Of a stretch of 64,000 nt of DNA, positions 7,259-19,653 are shown piece by piece; the first letter of the stretch is position 1; each line of letters starts with the position of its first letter. Position numbers and translations under genes: made by a program. The notes beneath the pieces are model-generated. The model searched no databases. It was not told where the DNA came from and worked only from the letters and a program-made list of their open reading frames with translations. Source of the DNA: Verrucomicrobiia bacterium. GTDB lineage: Bacteria > Verrucomicrobiota > Verrucomicrobiia > Limisphaerales > CAIMTB01. The stretch is taken from the NCBI GenBank assembly GCA_019634625.1, contig JAHCBA010000018.1, positions 1 to 64,000 of the forward strand, in the 5' to 3' direction.

Positions 7259-8791
7259 TCAGCGGGCCGGGGCGAGGGCGAGGACGCAGGCGACGACGAC
7301 GACGCAGCCGACGAGGTCGAGCCAGAGTCCGTGGCGGACCATGCTGAGGAGGGGGACGGCGCCGGAGCCGTAGGCGAGGGCGTTGGGCGGGGTGGAGACG
7401 GGGAGCATGAAGCCGAGGGAGCAGCCGAGGCAGGAGGCGATGGCGGGTTGAAGCGGATCGACGCCGGCGGCCTGGGCGACGGCGATGGCCACGGGAACGA
7501 TCATGGTGGCGGAGGCGGTGTTGGAGGTGGCTTCGCTGACGATGAGGCCGGCAAGGGCGAAAAGGAGGGTGAGGGAGAAGACGGAGGGATTGGGAATCGC
7601 GGCGGCGATGCCTTCGCCGGCCCAGCGGGCGAGTCCGGTGGTGAACATGAGGTCGCCGAGGGCCATGCCGCCGCCGAAGAGGAGGATGGTGCCCCAGTCG
7701 ATGCGGGCGGCGTCGGGCCAGGCGAGGGTGCGTTCGGTGGCGCCTTTTCCGGCCGTGGCGGGGAGGGCGAAGAGGAGGCCGGCGGCAAGGAGGGCGACGA
7801 TGCCCTCGGGGAGTCGTTCGCGGAGGAACAGGGAGGCGGGGGCGTCGCGACCGGCGAGGAGGGCGACGAGACCGGGCAGGATCCAGAGGGCGATGGCGGA
7901 GCCGAAGACGGCGGCGATCTGGATCTGGGGGCGGGACCATGGACCCAGGCGGGCGGCTTCGGCCCGAATCCAGGTGGCGCCGTTCCCGTTCCAGGCATGG
8001 CTGTGACGGTGGACCCGATGGAAGTGGGCGATGAGGAGGAGGGTCAGGACGAGGGCGGCGGGGAGGGCGAAGCGCATCCACTCGAAGAAGGCGATCTTGC
8101 GGTCGAGGGAACGTTCGATGAGGCCGATGCCGATGAGGTTGGGGGGGGTGCCAATGGGGGTGGCGAGACCGCCGAGGGAAGCGGCGAAGGCCACGACGAG
8201 GATGAGACTGGTGGCATGAGGTTGATGGCGCCAGTCGCGGTGGGCCTGGCCGGCTTCGGGGTCCTGGCGGGTGGCGAGTTCGCGGAGAACGGCGACCGCG
8301 ATGGGGAGCATCATGGCGGCGGTGGCGGTGTTGGAGACCCAGGCGGAGAGAAAGGCGGTGAGGAGGCCGAAGCCGGCGAACAGGCCGAGGGGATGCGAGC
8401 CGACGCGGGGGAGGGCGAGGACCGTGAGGGCGATGCGGCGGTTGAGTCCGTGCTTGATCATGGCCTCGGCGAGGAGGAATCCGCCGAGGAAGAGGAAGAT
8501 CACCGGATCCGAGAAGGGACGAAGGGTATCGCGGGCGTTGGCCACGCCAAGGACGACGCAGAGGGCGGGTCCGATGAGGGCGGTGGCGGCGAGGGGGAGG
8601 GCTTCGCTGAGCCACCAGGCTCCGACGAGCGCGATGACGGCGAGGAGGCGGTGGGCGGGTTCATCGAGGCCGGGAATGGGAAGGCACCAGACGAGTAGGA
8701 AGAGAATGGGGCCGGCGACGAAGCCGAGGCGGCGGCGGACGTTTTCGAAGCGTTCTTCGGCGGGGGAGAGGAGGCTTTGAGTCGGGGACAC
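7259..8791 (-). CDS. DASS (SLC13/CitT-type) sodium-coupled anion symporter
   Basis: A polytopic protein of about 510 aa with the two signature motifs of the divalent anion:Na+ symporter family, AWVSNTATAAMMLPIAVAVL in the N-terminal half and SEATSNTASATMIVPVAIAV in the C-terminal half; in characterised members the two SNT clusters bind Na+ and the substrate carboxylates. Likely substrates are dicarboxylates, citrate or sulfate; which one cannot be told. The frame extends upstream to 8896, but that stretch is a 21-bp direct repeat (8811-8845) translating as repeated SSLRLPP and overlaps the end of the ABC-F gene, so the GTG at 8791 (product starting SPTQSLLSPAEERF) is preferred. The next gene downstream is an unrecognised membrane protein. 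Confidence 0.85.
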   Translation of the reverse strand: MSPTQSLLSPAEERFENVRRRLGFVAGPILFLLVWCLPIPGLDEPAHRLLAVIALVGAWWLSEALPLAATALIGPALCVVLGVANARDTLRPFSDPVIFLFLGGFLLAEAMIKHGLNRRIALTVLALPRVGSHPLGLFAGFGLLTAFLSAWVSNTATAAMMLPIAVAVLRELATRQDPEAGQAHRDWRHQPHATSLILVVAFAASLGGLATPIGTPPNLIGIGLIERSLDRKIAFFEWMRFALPAALVLTLLLIAHFHRVHRHSHAWNGNGATWIRAEAARLGPWSRPQIQIAAVFGSAIALWILPGLVALLAGRDAPASLFLRERLPEGIVALLAAGLLFALPATAGKGATERTLAWPDAARIDWGTILLFGGGMALGDLMFTTGLARWAGEGIAAAIPNPSVFSLTLLFALAGLIVSEATSNTASATMIVPVAIAVAQAAGVDPLQPAIASCLGCSLGFMLPVSTPPNALAYGSGAVPLLSMVRHGLWLDLVGCVVVVACVLALAPAR

Positions 8792-8808
8792 GGGGAGGGC
8801 AGAGGGCG

Positions 8809-8849
8809 GAAGGCGGAGGGAGGAGGGCGGAAGGCGGAGGGAGGAGGGG
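8809..8849. repeat. Short direct repeat, two copies of about 21 bp
   Basis: GGGCGGAAGGCGGAGGGAGGA occurs twice in tandem in the spacer between the ABC-F stop and the transporter start. It is a local duplication that keeps the transporter frame open artificially at its 5' side. Confidence 0.8.
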
Positions 8850-8850
8850 G

Positions 8851-10764
<1,914 letters not shown>

Positions 10765-11078
10765 GGGGGACGAGGATGCCGGGATTGGGAGTTGGGTTCA
10801 ATGGGTGGAGGGAAGCGGGGGGTGGCGGTGTTGCGGAGCGGCAAGGGTGGAGGGGATGGGGGGAGGGCCTGCGGCATCGATCGCGATCCCGATTTCGAGG
10901 GGAGAGGGACGAGTTCCACAGGGTCGTACGGGTGTGGAGCGATGGGATGAGGACTCGCGGAGCTCGTCCCTCCGATTGGCTGCCTCCTCACCGACACCTT
11001 GGGGATGCACCGGCGGCGGTGGCGGGCGATTCGGGAGCTTTGACATGGGGGAGCGGGGGGGTAAGCTCGCCGGCTCTT
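10765..11078. other. Divergent spacer between ABC-F and asd, with repeat
   Basis: This 314-bp region separates divergently transcribed genes and should hold promoters for both, but I see no confident -35/-10 pair. Most of its middle is a copy of the dispersed 130-bp element. The asd frame can be read upstream through this region, but that extension is composed of repeat sequence and has no homology to the enzyme. Confidence 0.5.
10895..11020. repeat. Dispersed intergenic element, copy 2 (inverted)
   Basis: Contains GAGGACTCGCGGAGCTCGTC followed by CCTCCGATTGGCTGCCTCC and ends with GGGATGCACC. It is the reverse orientation of the copies at 4651 and 43835 and the same orientation as the one at 40725. 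Confidence 0.7.
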
Positions 11079-12080
11079 ATGAATCGGAATCCTCGGGTGG
11101 CGGTGGTGGGAGCCACGGGTGCGGTGGGTGTGGAGATGGTGGAGACGCTGGTGCGGCGGCGTTTTCCGCTGAGCTCGCTGACGCTGCTGGCGTCGGCGCG
11201 GTCGGCGGGGCGGGTGCTGAAGGCCGGGGGTGGGGAGTGGAAGGTGGAGGAATTGAAGGCGGATTCGTTCGGGGGCCTGGACCTGGCGCTGTTCAGCGCG
11301 GGGGGGGCGATCTCGAAGGAGTATGCGCCGCTGGCGGCGAGGGCGGGATGCGTGGTGGTGGACAACTCGAGCGCGTTCCGGATGGACGAGGCGGTGCCGC
11401 TGGTGGTGCCGGAGATCAACCCGGAGGATGTGCGGCTGCACCGTGGGATCCTGGCGAATCCGAACTGCACGACGGCGATCACGTTGATGGCGCTGCATCC
11501 GCTGCACCGGGCGTTCGGGGTGGTGCGGATCTTCGCGTCATCGTACCAGGCGGTGTCGGGGACGGGGGCGAAGGCGATCGATGAACTGCGGCGGCAGGTG
11601 GGCGAGGTGGAGGCGGGGCGGGAGCCGACGACGGAGGTCTATGCGCATCCGATCGCGTTCAATGTGATTCCGCAGGTGGATGGGTTTTTGCCGGACGGGT
11701 ACACGAAGGAGGAGATGAAGCTGCAGAACGAGGGGCGGAAGATCATGCATCATCCGACGTTCCGGGCGAGCATCACGTGTGTGCGGGTGCCGGTGTACCG
11801 GGCGCATTCGGTGGCGGTGAGCGCGGAGTTCGAGCGGCCGGTGACGCCGGAGCTGGCCCGGGAGGTGTTGTCCGGGGCGCCGGGGGTGGATGTGGTGGAC
11901 GAGCCGGAGGCGGGGCTGTACCCGATGCCGCTGCGGGCGAGCGGGCTTTACAACTGCCAGGTGGGGCGGATTCGACGGGACTGCGCGATGGAGAACGGGC
12001 TGGCGTTCTGGGTGTCGGGGGACCAGTTGCTGAAGGGGGCGGCTTTGAACGCGGTGCAGATTGCGGAGCTGCTGTTGTAG
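11079..12080 (+). CDS. asd: Aspartate-semialdehyde dehydrogenase
   Basis: A 333-aa cytoplasmic enzyme that reduces aspartyl-phosphate to aspartate-semialdehyde with NADPH, feeding lysine/diaminopimelate, threonine and methionine synthesis. Visible features are the N-terminal dinucleotide loop VAVVGATGAVG, the substrate segment GGAISKEYAPLA, the catalytic cysteine in NPNCTTAI (about residue 127) and the later active-site segment RVPVYRAHSVAV with its catalytic His. Length matches bacterial Asd. The ATG at 11079 (MNRNPRVAVVG) places the Rossmann loop at the very N-terminus as expected; upstream in-frame sequence is repeat DNA. It stands alone on the plus strand between a divergent ABC-F gene and the convergent lspA. 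Confidence 0.95.
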   Translation: MNRNPRVAVVGATGAVGVEMVETLVRRRFPLSSLTLLASARSAGRVLKAGGGEWKVEELKADSFGGLDLALFSAGGAISKEYAPLAARAGCVVVDNSSAFRMDEAVPLVVPEINPEDVRLHRGILANPNCTTAITLMALHPLHRAFGVVRIFASSYQAVSGTGAKAIDELRRQVGEVEAGREPTTEVYAHPIAFNVIPQVDGFLPDGYTKEEMKLQNEGRKIMHHPTFRASITCVRVPVYRAHSVAVSAEFERPVTPELAREVLSGAPGVDVVDEPEAGLYPMPLRASGLYNCQVGRIRRDCAMENGLAFWVSGDQLLKGAALNAVQIAELLL

Positions 12081-12270
12081 GGGGGTGGAGTTGGGAAGGG
12101 TGGGGTGGGAGGGTGCGGGCACGCTAAAGCGTGGACACCAAGCGCTTGGGGGGCGTGGGGAGGTTGGGGGATTGCGTGGGATGGGGGGCGGGGTGGAGTT
12201 GGGAAGGGATGGGTGGGAGGGTGCGGGCACGCTGAAGCGTGGACACCAAGCGGCCGGGGGGGGCGGGGTG
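12081..12270. repeat. Duplicated palindromic element between asd and lspA
   Basis: Two near-identical units of about 60 bp, each GTTGGGAAGG followed by GGGAGGGTGCGGG and the palindrome CACGCTAAAGCGTG (12120-12133) or CACGCTGAAGCGTG (12228-12241), then GACACCAAGCG. The same palindrome followed by GACACCAA occurs twice at 54.1-54.3 kb. The hairpins sit between convergent genes, so they could also act as transcription terminators, though no T-run follows. Confidence 0.8.
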
Positions 12271-12804
12271 TTACGGTGCTGGATGGGATGGCGGGGGGGC
12301 GGTGGCGTTGGGAGGCTGGTGGGAATCCGGGTGGGACCGCCAGGAAAGCAGGAAGACGATGCCGACGCCGGTGCAGATGGCGGTATCGGCGATGTTGAAG
12401 GCGGGGAAGCCGAGTTCGACGCCGTCGCGGCGGTGAAGGTGGAAGTAGATGAAATCCACGACGTGGCGGTGGACGATGCGGTCGAGGAGATTGCCGGCGA
12501 TGCCGCCGAGGATGAGGCCGAGGGCGACCTGACCGGGGCGGGTATGGGCCTCGAAGTAGTGGCGGGCGATGAAGAGGACGACGAGGGCGAGGGCGGAGAC
12601 GGCGGCGAGGAGATGATTGTTATCGTGGAAGAGGCTCCAGGCGGCGCCGGTGTTGCCCCAGTGGACCCAGCGGAAGAAGCCGGGGATGACCTCGACCTCG
12701 CGGCCGAGGGGGAGTCGATGGACGACGATCCACTTGGTGAGTTGATCGAGGGCGAAGAGGGCTGCGGCGATCGAGACGATGCGCCGTTCCGGGGAGCGCT
12801 TCAT
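12271..12804 (-). CDS. lspA: Lipoprotein signal peptidase (signal peptidase II)
   Basis: A 177-aa inner-membrane aspartyl protease that removes signal peptides from prolipoproteins after lipidation. It has four hydrophobic segments and both conserved catalytic blocks: [11 protein letters not shown] (first Asp) and [11 protein letters not shown] (second Asp). The early block [13 protein letters not shown] and the [10 protein letters not shown] motif are also typical. The frame continues upstream to 12930, but those 42 residues are proline-rich and not homologous, so the ATG at 12804 (MKRSPERRI) is chosen. A proline-rich C-terminal tail of about 20 residues exceeds the usual end. The window codes for lipobox proteins at 40.4 and 53.5 kb that would be its substrates. 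Confidence 0.93.
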   Translation of the reverse strand: MKRSPERRIVSIAAALFALDQLTKWIVVHRLPLGREVEVIPGFFRWVHWGNTGAAWSLFHDNNHLLAAVSALALVVLFIARHYFEAHTRPGQVALGLILGGIAGNLLDRIVHRHVVDFIYFHLHRRDGVELGFPAFNIADTAICTGVGIVFLLSWRSHPDSHQPPNATAPPPSHPAP

Positions 12805-12993
12805 GGGTGGGGGATCGGAGCGGTCACGAGGCCCGGTCGTGTAGCAGTCCCCGGGTTCCGGGTCACGCGGGAAAGGCTTGGGAACGGGCGGGAATGGGGC
12901 AGACAACCCTATTAATCCCCAATAATGCATTGACCCGTGATGTCGCGCTGTGCGGCAATGAAGATTCGTTGAGGGCTTTTTTTTAACGACACC

Positions 12994-15900
12994 ATGCCCA
13001 GAGGTCGCAAGAACACCGGGACTCCCGTCATTCGCTCGTCAGCCGCCGCGGCGCGGTACGACGCCCACCACAACGTGCTTGGGCGCGCCTATGGCGCGCT
13101 GGCGGATCTGCGACGGGAGCTGTCCGATTCGAAGAGCGCCGTGGCGGAGCGGACGGAGATTCTGAACCAGTTTGCGGCCTGCGCGGACCGGCAGCGGGCG
13201 TGGCTGTTGTTGGAGGATTATTTCGAGAAGTTGTCCTTGGCGCGCCGGGATTTCCCGGGGGACGACTGGTGGACCCGGTTGATGGCGGCGCAGGGGAAGG
13301 CGCGGCTGGAGGAGACGGCGCATTTATTTTTGCGGGCGAACCGGGCGCTGCCGAACGAGCTGTTGAGCCATGCGAACTTCGAGCGGTTTGCGCAGCAGCA
13401 GCAGGCGGAGCGGGACCAGCAGATGGTGGGGGATCTGGAGCGATGGTTGTTTCCTCCGGCGCCGGACCATCTGGATTCGCCGCGGGCGGGGCTGCGGGTG
13501 TTGTGCGAGGCGCGGCGTGGGGAGAACGGGGACGGGCTGAGCCGGCTGGCGATCACGTTCAATGTGGTGCGGAGCCGGACGGGGCAGAAGGAGCGGACGT
13601 TGCAGGAGGTGATCGAGCTGACCTTGCGGGCGACGCAGGAGCAGGAGTTGTTTCCGCCGGAGGACTGGGAACTGATCCGCTGGCTGGCGGAGAACTACCG
13701 TCAGCGGGACCCGATGCCGGAGCCGCTGCTGATCGAGGGGGTGGAGTTGCTGCGGTGGCTGTTGAGGTGGGGGCGGCTGGAGCGGATGCTGGCGGTGGCG
13801 GAGCCGCATGCGCCGCTGCGGTTCCGGGGCCAGCTGGCGCGGTTCATTTACCGGTTGGACAATGGGGACCGGGAGTTGAGCCTGGCGCATTCGCTGGCCA
13901 CGCCTGGGGGGGCGTTTCCGCTGGAGGAGGCGCATTTCTTTTCGGGGGAGCTGCCGCTGGTGCTGGTGGGCGGGGAGTTCCACCTGGTGGAGAATCCGCC
14001 GGCGAACCGGTTGTTGAGCGGGCTGCTCGAGAAGCCCGTGCTGCCGATTCGCAAGCTGAGCCACCGGCTGCTGACCCAGCTTCGGCGGGCGCATTCCAAG
14101 GAGGACAACCGTTGGGACAGCCTGTGCACGACGCACGCGGCGCAGCCGCAGTTCGTGTTCGAGCTGAGCGAGGAGGTGGTGCGGTTGCGGCTGATGGCGA
14201 TCAGCGAGCGGGACCAGTCGCCCTGGCAATGGAACGGGCACGAGTGGGTCTATGCGGGGCCGGGGACGCGCAAGGGGGAGAAGCCGGACCTGATGGACGA
14301 CGCGCGGTTGGACGACGCGATCGCGTGGCTGCGCCGGCTCGACTGGTTCACGCCGGAGCCCGGGGTGTGGGTGGGGGATGCGAACGAGAACTTTCTGGGG
14401 ACGCTGTCGCTGGTGTGGTCGAGCAAGCCGGCGGGGGCGGAGTTTCTGGGGAACCCGGCCTTCCAGCGGTTGTTCCTGCAACCGCGCAAGCTGAAGCCGA
14501 AGCTGCTGGTGCGGGGGAGCGGGATCGACTGGCTGTCGGTGTCGGCGGAGTGGGAGCAGGAGGGGATGCGGCTGTCCCCGGCGGATCTGCAGCGGCTGGC
14601 CTCGGCAACGAGCCGGTACGTGAAGCTGCCGGACGCGGGATGGGTGGAACTGGACACGGAGGCGGTGACGCAGGCGCACGAGACCATGGCGGAGCTGGGC
14701 GTGGACGGGTTGGTGCCGATTGCGCAGAAGGTGGACATGGTGCAGGCGAAGTCGCTGGAGGACGGGGCGCTGCAGAAGTTCGGGGATTCGCCGGAGGCAC
14801 GGGCGCTGCGACAGCGGTTGAGCCAGTTCAAGGGGGTGCCCGAGGTGGAGCTTCCGGAAGGGCTGGATGCCGAGATGCGCCCGTACCAGAAGGAGGGCTT
14901 CGATTTTCTCTGTCATCTGCACAACGTCCGGCTGGGCGGGATTCTTGCCGACGACATGGGGTTGGGGAAGACGCTCCAGACCCTGGCGTGGCTGCTGTGG
15001 CTCAAGCTGAAGCACGGGAAACGTTCGAAGCCGGTGCTGGTGATTTGTCCGGCGTCGGTGCTGCACAACTGGCGGCGGGAAGCCGAGAAGTTCACGCCGG
15101 CGATGCGGGTGCTGGTGATGGAGAGCGGGTACATGCGCCATCAGTTGCGGAAGCAGATTCCGAACTTCGACATCGTGGTGACCAACTACGCGTTGTTGCG
15201 GCGGGACCTGGAGGAGCTGCAGAAGTTCGATTTCCAGGCGCTGGTGCTGGACGAGGCGCAGTTCATCAAGAACCCGGGCGCCCAGGTGACGCAGTGCGTG
15301 AAGCAGTTGAAGGCGCAGACGCGGCTGGCCCTGACCGGCACGCCGCTGGAGAACCGGCTGCTCGACCTGTGGAGCATCGTGGACTTCATCCAGCCGAACT
15401 ACCTCGGCACCCAGGTGGACTTCAACGAGACCTACGAAGCGCCGCGGGAAGACCCGGCGGGCCAGCGGATCAACCGGCGGCGTCTGTCGGCGAAGCTGCG
15501 TCCGCTGATGCTGCGCCGTCTCAAGCAGCAGGTGGCCAAGGACCTCCCCGACCGGATCGAGGAACGGCGCGACTGCGAACTGGGCGAGGAGCAGCGGAAG
15601 ATGTACCTGGCGGAGCTGCGGCGGAGCCGGGACCAGGTGATGCAGGCGTTGCAGACCAAGGGGCTGGCCCAGAGCCGCATGCATGTGCTGGCGGCGCTGA
15701 CCCGGCTGCGGCAGATCTGCTGCCATCCGCAACTGGTCGGGAGCAACACCGCTTCGGGCAAGACGGAGACCCTGTTCGAGCTGCTCGAGCCCTTGCTGGA
15801 GAAGGGGGAGAAGGTCCTCGTGTTCTCGCAGTTCGTCGAGATGCTGAAGCTGATCGAGAAGGAGTGCGGCACGCGCGAGATCGCCACGCACATCCTCACG

Positions 15901-16263
15901 GGCAACACCAAGGACCGCCAGGAGGTGGTGACCGCCTTCCAGGAGGAGAAGCGGGCCTGCGTGTTCCTGCTGTCGCTGCGGGCGGCGGGCACGGGTTTGA
16001 ACCTCACCACCGCCAGCTACGTGATCCTGTACGATCCGTGGTGGAACCCGGCGGTCGAAGCCCAGGCCATCGACCGGTCGCACCGGATCGGCCAGACGCG
16101 GACGGTCAACGCGTACCGGCTGATCAGCCCGGGGACGGTCGAGGAGAAGATCTGGGATCTGCAGCAGAAGAAGGCGCAGACCATCAGCGACGTGCTGGGC
16201 GAGGAAGGCTTCGCCAAGAATCTGTCGAGCACCGATCTCGAGTACCTGTTCTCGGAGGACTGA
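12994..16263 (+). CDS. SNF2-family DEAD/DEAH-type helicase
   Basis: A 1089-aa protein. The C-terminal half is a complete SNF2/RapA-type ATPase: Walker [17 protein letters not shown] near residue 652, the DEAQ box [10 protein letters not shown] near 753, the motif III-like [10 protein letters not shown], and the helicase C lobe with [16 protein letters not shown] and [10 protein letters not shown] near 1028. The N-terminal 500 residues are helical and unassigned, and resemble the SNF2-associated region of bacterial family members. Family knowledge: double-stranded-DNA translocases that remodel protein-DNA complexes; bacterial members are also found in defence systems, but nothing in the neighbourhood suggests that here. 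The ATG at 12994 follows an A/T-rich stretch. The downstream CotH gene starts 31 bp later. Confidence 0.9.
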   Translation: MPRGRKNTGTPVIRSSAAAARYDAHHNVLGRAYGALADLRRELSDSKSAVAERTEILNQFAACADRQRAWLLLEDYFEKLSLARRDFPGDDWWTRLMAAQGKARLEETAHLFLRANRALPNELLSHANFERFAQQQQAERDQQMVGDLERWLFPPAPDHLDSPRAGLRVLCEARRGENGDGLSRLAITFNVVRSRTGQKERTLQEVIELTLRATQEQELFPPEDWELIRWLAENYRQRDPMPEPLLIEGVELLRWLLRWGRLERMLAVAEPHAPLRFRGQLARFIYRLDNGDRELSLAHSLATPGGAFPLEEAHFFSGELPLVLVGGEFHLVENPPANRLLSGLLEKPVLPIRKLSHRLLTQLRRAHSKEDNRWDSLCTTHAAQPQFVFELSEEVVRLRLMAISERDQSPWQWNGHEWVYAGPGTRKGEKPDLMDDARLDDAIAWLRRLDWFTPEPGVWVGDANENFLGTLSLVWSSKPAGAEFLGNPAFQRLFLQPRKLKPKLLVRGSGIDWLSVSAEWEQEGMRLSPADLQRLASATSRYVKLPDAGWVELDTEAVTQAHETMAELGVDGLVPIAQKVDMVQAKSLEDGALQKFGDSPEARALRQRLSQFKGVPEVELPEGLDAEMRPYQKEGFDFLCHLHNVRLGGILADDMGLGKTLQTLAWLLWLKLKHGKRSKPVLVICPASVLHNWRREAEKFTPAMRVLVMESGYMRHQLRKQIPNFDIVVTNYALLRRDLEELQKFDFQALVLDEAQFIKNPGAQVTQCVKQLKAQTRLALTGTPLENRLLDLWSIVDFIQPNYLGTQVDFNETYEAPREDPAGQRINRRRLSAKLRPLMLRRLKQQVAKDLPDRIEERRDCELGEEQRKMYLAELRRSRDQVMQALQTKGLAQSRMHVLAALTRLRQICCHPQLVGSNTASGKTETLFELLEPLLEKGEKVLVFSQFVEMLKLIEKECGTREIATHILTGNTKDRQEVVTAFQEEKRACVFLLSLRAAGTGLNLTTASYVILYDPWWNPAVEAQAIDRSHRIGQTRTVNAYRLISPGTVEEKIWDLQQKKAQTISDVLGEEGFAKNLSSTDLEYLFSED

Positions 16264-16293
16264 TACGGCTGAGGCCGGTGAAAGCAGGCTTGC

Positions 16294-17940
16294 TTGGGGC
16301 GGGGGGAGAGGCGTAGAGGATCGGACATCGAACCGCCTGTCCTCAGCGCACCCCTGAATCCACCGCCCCGGCGTCCGCGACGGTCCTGGGCGCGTCGGCT
16401 GCTGATCTTCGGATTGGTGCTGGCGGGAAGCGGGGTGGGGCTGGTGGTGGGGTTGGGGGTGACGGGGTATCTGCTGTGGCAGCGGCCCGGGGTGCGGACC
16501 TGGGTGATGGAGCGGTCCCTGGAGGGGCAGTTGCGCAGCCTGCAGGAGCCGGGGACGGGCGGCGGGCCGGCGTACGAGGGGCCGGTGTGGGAGGCGCGGG
16601 GACTGGCGTCGGGGGAGGCATTGTACGACCCGATGCGGATCTGGGAGGGGCACCTGCGGTTCACGGCGGAACAGTGGGAGGGGCTGGGTCCGGTGCGGAT
16701 TCCGTCGATGCCGGACTGGCTGGGGCCGGACGGCACGCCACGATTGCGCAATCCGCATGCGGCCCGGCCCGGGGTGGCCGGCGTGTTCGGGTTCGATCTG
16801 CCGTGGTCGCGGGGCGACTTCGAGTTCGGGGGGGTGGTGTTCACGAATGTCGGGGCGCGATTCAAGGGGAACGGGACGTTCCTGGCCGGGCTGCGGAGTT
16901 ATCGACGTCCGTTCAAGCTCGACCTGAACCGGCATGTCCGGGGTCAGAGGCTGGCGGGACGTTCCACGCTGAACCTGCACAATCTCGAGGCGGACCGGTC
17001 GTTCTTGAGCGACACGCTGGGGTACGAGTTTTTCCGGGACGCGGGGGTGCCGGCGCCACGGACCACCTTTCTCCGCCTGTATCTGGGGATTGAAGGGCGG
17101 TGGGAGCGGGAACTGCTGGGATTGTACCTGATGGTCGAGAATCCCGATGCGGCCTGGTTGCGTTCGGCGTTCGGGGTGGATGGCGTGGCCCTGTACAAGC
17201 CGGTCACGCCGGAACTGTTCGATGACTTGGGGGACGACTGGGCGGCGTATGCGGCGGTCTATGATCCCAAGACGAAACCGGACGAGGGGCAGCAGCGGCG
17301 TTTGATGGAATTGTGCCGCTGGGCGACCCGTGCGGAAGGCGCGGCGTTTGAGGAGGGGTTGGAGGGGTTTTTCGACCTGGATGCCCTGGCCCGGTTCTTC
17401 GCCGCGCTCTGCCTGACCGCCAGCTACGACAGCGTGCTGGACAACGGACAGAACATGTTGTTCTGGCACGATCCGCGGACCGACCGGTTCGGGTTCAGTC
17501 CATGGGATCTGGATCATTCGTGGGGCGAGTTCCCGTTTGTGGGCACGGCGGAGCAGCGGGAACGGGCGAGTCTCTTTCACCCGTGGGTGGGGCGGAAACG
17601 GTTTCTCGAGCGGTTGTTCGCGTCGGAGATTTTTCTGCGGCGGTACCGGGCGGAACTGGAGCGGATGCTCGGGACGCAGTTCGTGCCGGAACGGCTGGAT
17701 GCGCGGCTGGACGAGCTGGCGGCGCTGATTCGTCCGGCGGTGGCCGAGCAGTCCGGCCGGCGGCTGGGGCAGTTCGAGCGTGCGGTGGGCGAGCCGGATT
17801 ATTCGGGGCCGAGGGACCGGCACGTGCATGACGAGCGGCGGCGGGCGGTTCACCAGCTCAAGCGGTTCTTCGCGGCGCGCGCGGAGGAAGCGCGGGCGCA
17901 ACTGGAGGGGAGATCGGCCGGGGTCATCCTCGGGCGCTGA
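16294..17940 (+). CDS. CotH-like kinase family protein, membrane-anchored
   Basis: About 548 aa with one N-terminal membrane helix (residues 35-62, LLIFGLVLAGSGVGLVVGLG) and a large outer domain. CotH fold signatures are visible: FKGNGTF in place of the usual RGNSS-type strand, KLDLNRHVRGQRLAGRSTLN, and FSPWDLDHSWG, whose Asp residues are the metal/catalytic positions of CotH kinases. Spore-coat CotH phosphorylates proteins; in Planctomycetota and Verrucomicrobiota many secreted CotH proteins have unknown targets. The start is uncertain: the only suitable codon before the helix is a TTG at 16294, 31 bp after the SNF2 stop. Both genes are probably in one transcript. Confidence 0.8.
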   Translation: MGRGERRRGSDIEPPVLSAPLNPPPRRPRRSWARRLLIFGLVLAGSGVGLVVGLGVTGYLLWQRPGVRTWVMERSLEGQLRSLQEPGTGGGPAYEGPVWEARGLASGEALYDPMRIWEGHLRFTAEQWEGLGPVRIPSMPDWLGPDGTPRLRNPHAARPGVAGVFGFDLPWSRGDFEFGGVVFTNVGARFKGNGTFLAGLRSYRRPFKLDLNRHVRGQRLAGRSTLNLHNLEADRSFLSDTLGYEFFRDAGVPAPRTTFLRLYLGIEGRWERELLGLYLMVENPDAAWLRSAFGVDGVALYKPVTPELFDDLGDDWAAYAAVYDPKTKPDEGQQRRLMELCRWATRAEGAAFEEGLEGFFDLDALARFFAALCLTASYDSVLDNGQNMLFWHDPRTDRFGFSPWDLDHSWGEFPFVGTAEQRERASLFHPWVGRKRFLERLFASEIFLRRYRAELERMLGTQFVPERLDARLDELAALIRPAVAEQSGRRLGQFERAVGEPDYSGPRDRHVHDERRRAVHQLKRFFAARAEEARAQLEGRSAGVILGR

Positions 17941-18092
17941 GCCCTTCGCGGCCCCGGGGAGGTGTCCATGAACGCGCGGAAAGGGCTCTCCGTGCTCCCT
18001 GCCGCAATGGGCAGGGATTCAGAGCAGGGCAGGAGGGAGTGAGGGCAATGGTGGGATGCATATTGAGAGCAGAAAGAGAGCGGAGAAAAACC

Positions 18093-18872
18093 ATGATGCG
18101 TGAACGTCGGATCAGGAGCTGGGTGGCAGGGTTGCTGGTGGTGCTGTGCGTGCCGCTGGCGGCGGAGGCGAGTTTGTGGGAGCGGTTGGGGTTGCGGAAA
18201 CGGGCGGCGACGGCGGAGGCGCCGACGGAATCGGAACTGGTGTCGGGATTGAAGGAGGCGTTGCAGCGGGGCGTGCGACAGGCGGTGGACCGGTTGGGGC
18301 GGGAGGACGGATTTCTGGCCGATGCGCAGGTGAAGATCCCGATGCCGGAAGGGTTGCAGCGGGTGGAGGGCGTGTTGCGAACACTGGGACAGGGGCATCT
18401 GGCCGATGAATTCACGGTGGCCTTGAACCGGGCGGCGGAGGCGGCGGTGCCGGAGGCGGCAGCGATCCTGGGGGATGCGATCTCGAAGATGACCCTGGCG
18501 GACGCGCGCGACATCGTGATTTCGACCAACACGGCGGCGACGGATTACTTCCGGAGGACGAGCTTCGGCGACCTGGAGGCGCGTTTTCTGCCGCGGGTGC
18601 GGGAGGCGACGGAGAAGGCGGGGGTCACCTCGGCCTACAAGCGGGCACTGGACCGGGCGGGGTTGGGGGCGGGCGGTGGCGGAGGGTTGCTGGGAGGGTT
18701 GGGGCGGTCGCTGCTGGGGCCGGAGAATCTTGATCTCGACGCCTACGTGACCCGGAAGAGCCTGGACGGGTTGTTTTTGAAGATTGCGGAGGAGGAGCGC
18801 CGGATCCGGGACGATCCGGCGGCGCGGACCAGCGCGCTGCTGGAGCGGGTGTTCGGGCGGGTGTGGCGATGA
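18093..18872 (+). CDS. DUF4197 family protein
   Basis: A 259-aa exported protein. An export signal ([20 protein letters not shown]) is followed by the DUF4197 pattern: [59 protein letters not shown], then AATDYFRR and the terminal [20 protein letters not shown]. The function of the family is not established; members are periplasmic or envelope proteins. The ATG at 18093 has GGAG 8 nt upstream, whereas the longer frame from 18039 adds an unlikely leader. The stop codon overlaps the ATG of the following pseudopilin gene (ATGA), implying translational coupling. A glycine-rich loop at about residues 203-215 interrupts the family profile. Confidence 0.88.
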   Translation: MMRERRIRSWVAGLLVVLCVPLAAEASLWERLGLRKRAATAEAPTESELVSGLKEALQRGVRQAVDRLGREDGFLADAQVKIPMPEGLQRVEGVLRTLGQGHLADEFTVALNRAAEAAVPEAAAILGDAISKMTLADARDIVISTNTAATDYFRRTSFGDLEARFLPRVREATEKAGVTSAYKRALDRAGLGAGGGGGLLGGLGRSLLGPENLDLDAYVTRKSLDGLFLKIAEEERRIRDDPAARTSALLERVFGRVWR

Positions 18873-19624
18873 ACAGGAAGGAGGGCGCGGTGAGACACGA
18901 GGAAACGCATCGGTCGGGGGTGGGGCAGGAGCGGGGCCGTTGGGGATGGCAGGGGTTCACGTTGATCGAATTGCTGGTGGTCATTGCGATCATTGCGATC
19001 CTGGCGAGCATGCTGCTTCCGGCATTGAGCCGGGCGAAGACGCAGGCGCTGACGGCGCGGTGCCTGTCGAACCTGCGGCAGGTGGGGATCTCGATGGCGA
19101 TGTACACGGGGGACAATTCGGACCGGTTTCCGTACTCGGGGCGGCGCTGGCCCCAGATGCCGTTTGTGGATCTGCTGCGGTTGCTCGATCCGTACATCAG
19201 CACGAACGGGCGGGCGTTCTATCTGTGTCCGGCGGACAAGGGGCTGCCGTGGAACATTGCCTGGGCGCGCCAGCACGGCGGGGGGAACAACCTGCGGACC
19301 AACGAGCTGCCGTTCGCGAATTCGTACTACTACTATCACCAGTTCTACAACGACGACACGTACGCGCCGCAACTCACGCCCCGGACGACCACGGAGGTGA
19401 AATACCCGGCCCAGAAGGGGATCGCGCCGTGTTTTGCCGAACCGGAGCACGGACACCTGGGGGACCGGAACATCGCCCACGGGAAGGACGGGTTTCCGTT
19501 GCTGTTCGTGGACGGGCATTCCGAATTCGCGAAGTACCGGCGGCTGAACAAGACGGAGCCCTACGGGGAATACAACCTCGACTGGACCGTGGGCGGGCTG
19601 ACCCAGGGGCGGGATCTGCGGTAG
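18869..19624 (+). CDS. Pseudopilin-like protein (prepilin-type N-terminus, C-terminal DGH motif)
   Basis: A 251-aa protein with a 29-residue basic leader, then the prepilin motif [10 protein letters not shown] with Gly at -1 and Glu at +5, and the helix [20 protein letters not shown], a near-diagnostic sequence of Verrucomicrobiota/Lentisphaerota pseudopilins. The soluble part has [20 protein letters not shown] and near the end [17 protein letters not shown], a variant of the H-x9-DG tail with a spacing of ten. It is likely exported by a type II/IV pilus-type machinery and cleaved by prepilin peptidase; the role is unknown. The ATG overlaps the stop of the DUF4197 gene by ATGA. It faces the STAS gene convergently. 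Confidence 0.88.
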   Translation: MNRKEGAVRHEETHRSGVGQERGRWGWQGFTLIELLVVIAIIAILASMLLPALSRAKTQALTARCLSNLRQVGISMAMYTGDNSDRFPYSGRRWPQMPFVDLLRLLDPYISTNGRAFYLCPADKGLPWNIAWARQHGGGNNLRTNELPFANSYYYYHQFYNDDTYAPQLTPRTTTEVKYPAQKGIAPCFAEPEHGHLGDRNIAHGKDGFPLLFVDGHSEFAKYRRLNKTEPYGEYNLDWTVGGLTQGRDLR

Positions 19625-19653
19625 GGGAACGGAAGCGTCGCGGCCCGGATGGG

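Noticed and set aside
6530-8698. A 722-residue Glu/Gly-rich frame on the plus strand
   Set aside because: It lies opposite the membrane-protein and DASS transporter genes, begins in a hexamer repeat, and has low-complexity composition produced by the G+C-rich antisense of hydrophobic codons.
10776-11078. An extended asd N-terminus of about 100 residues
   Set aside because: The stretch is made of dispersed-repeat sequence, and the enzyme's Rossmann loop should sit at the N-terminus, as it does with the ATG at 11079.
13200-16316. A 1038-residue frame on the plus strand in another phase of the SNF2 gene
   Set aside because: Gly/Ala-rich without any motif; the helicase motifs are in the other phase.
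13324-17901. A 1525-residue Pro/Arg/His-rich frame on the minus strand
   Set aside because: It is antisense to the SNF2 helicase and CotH genes, both of which have clear motifs. Its composition is what antisense of G+C-rich coding DNA gives.
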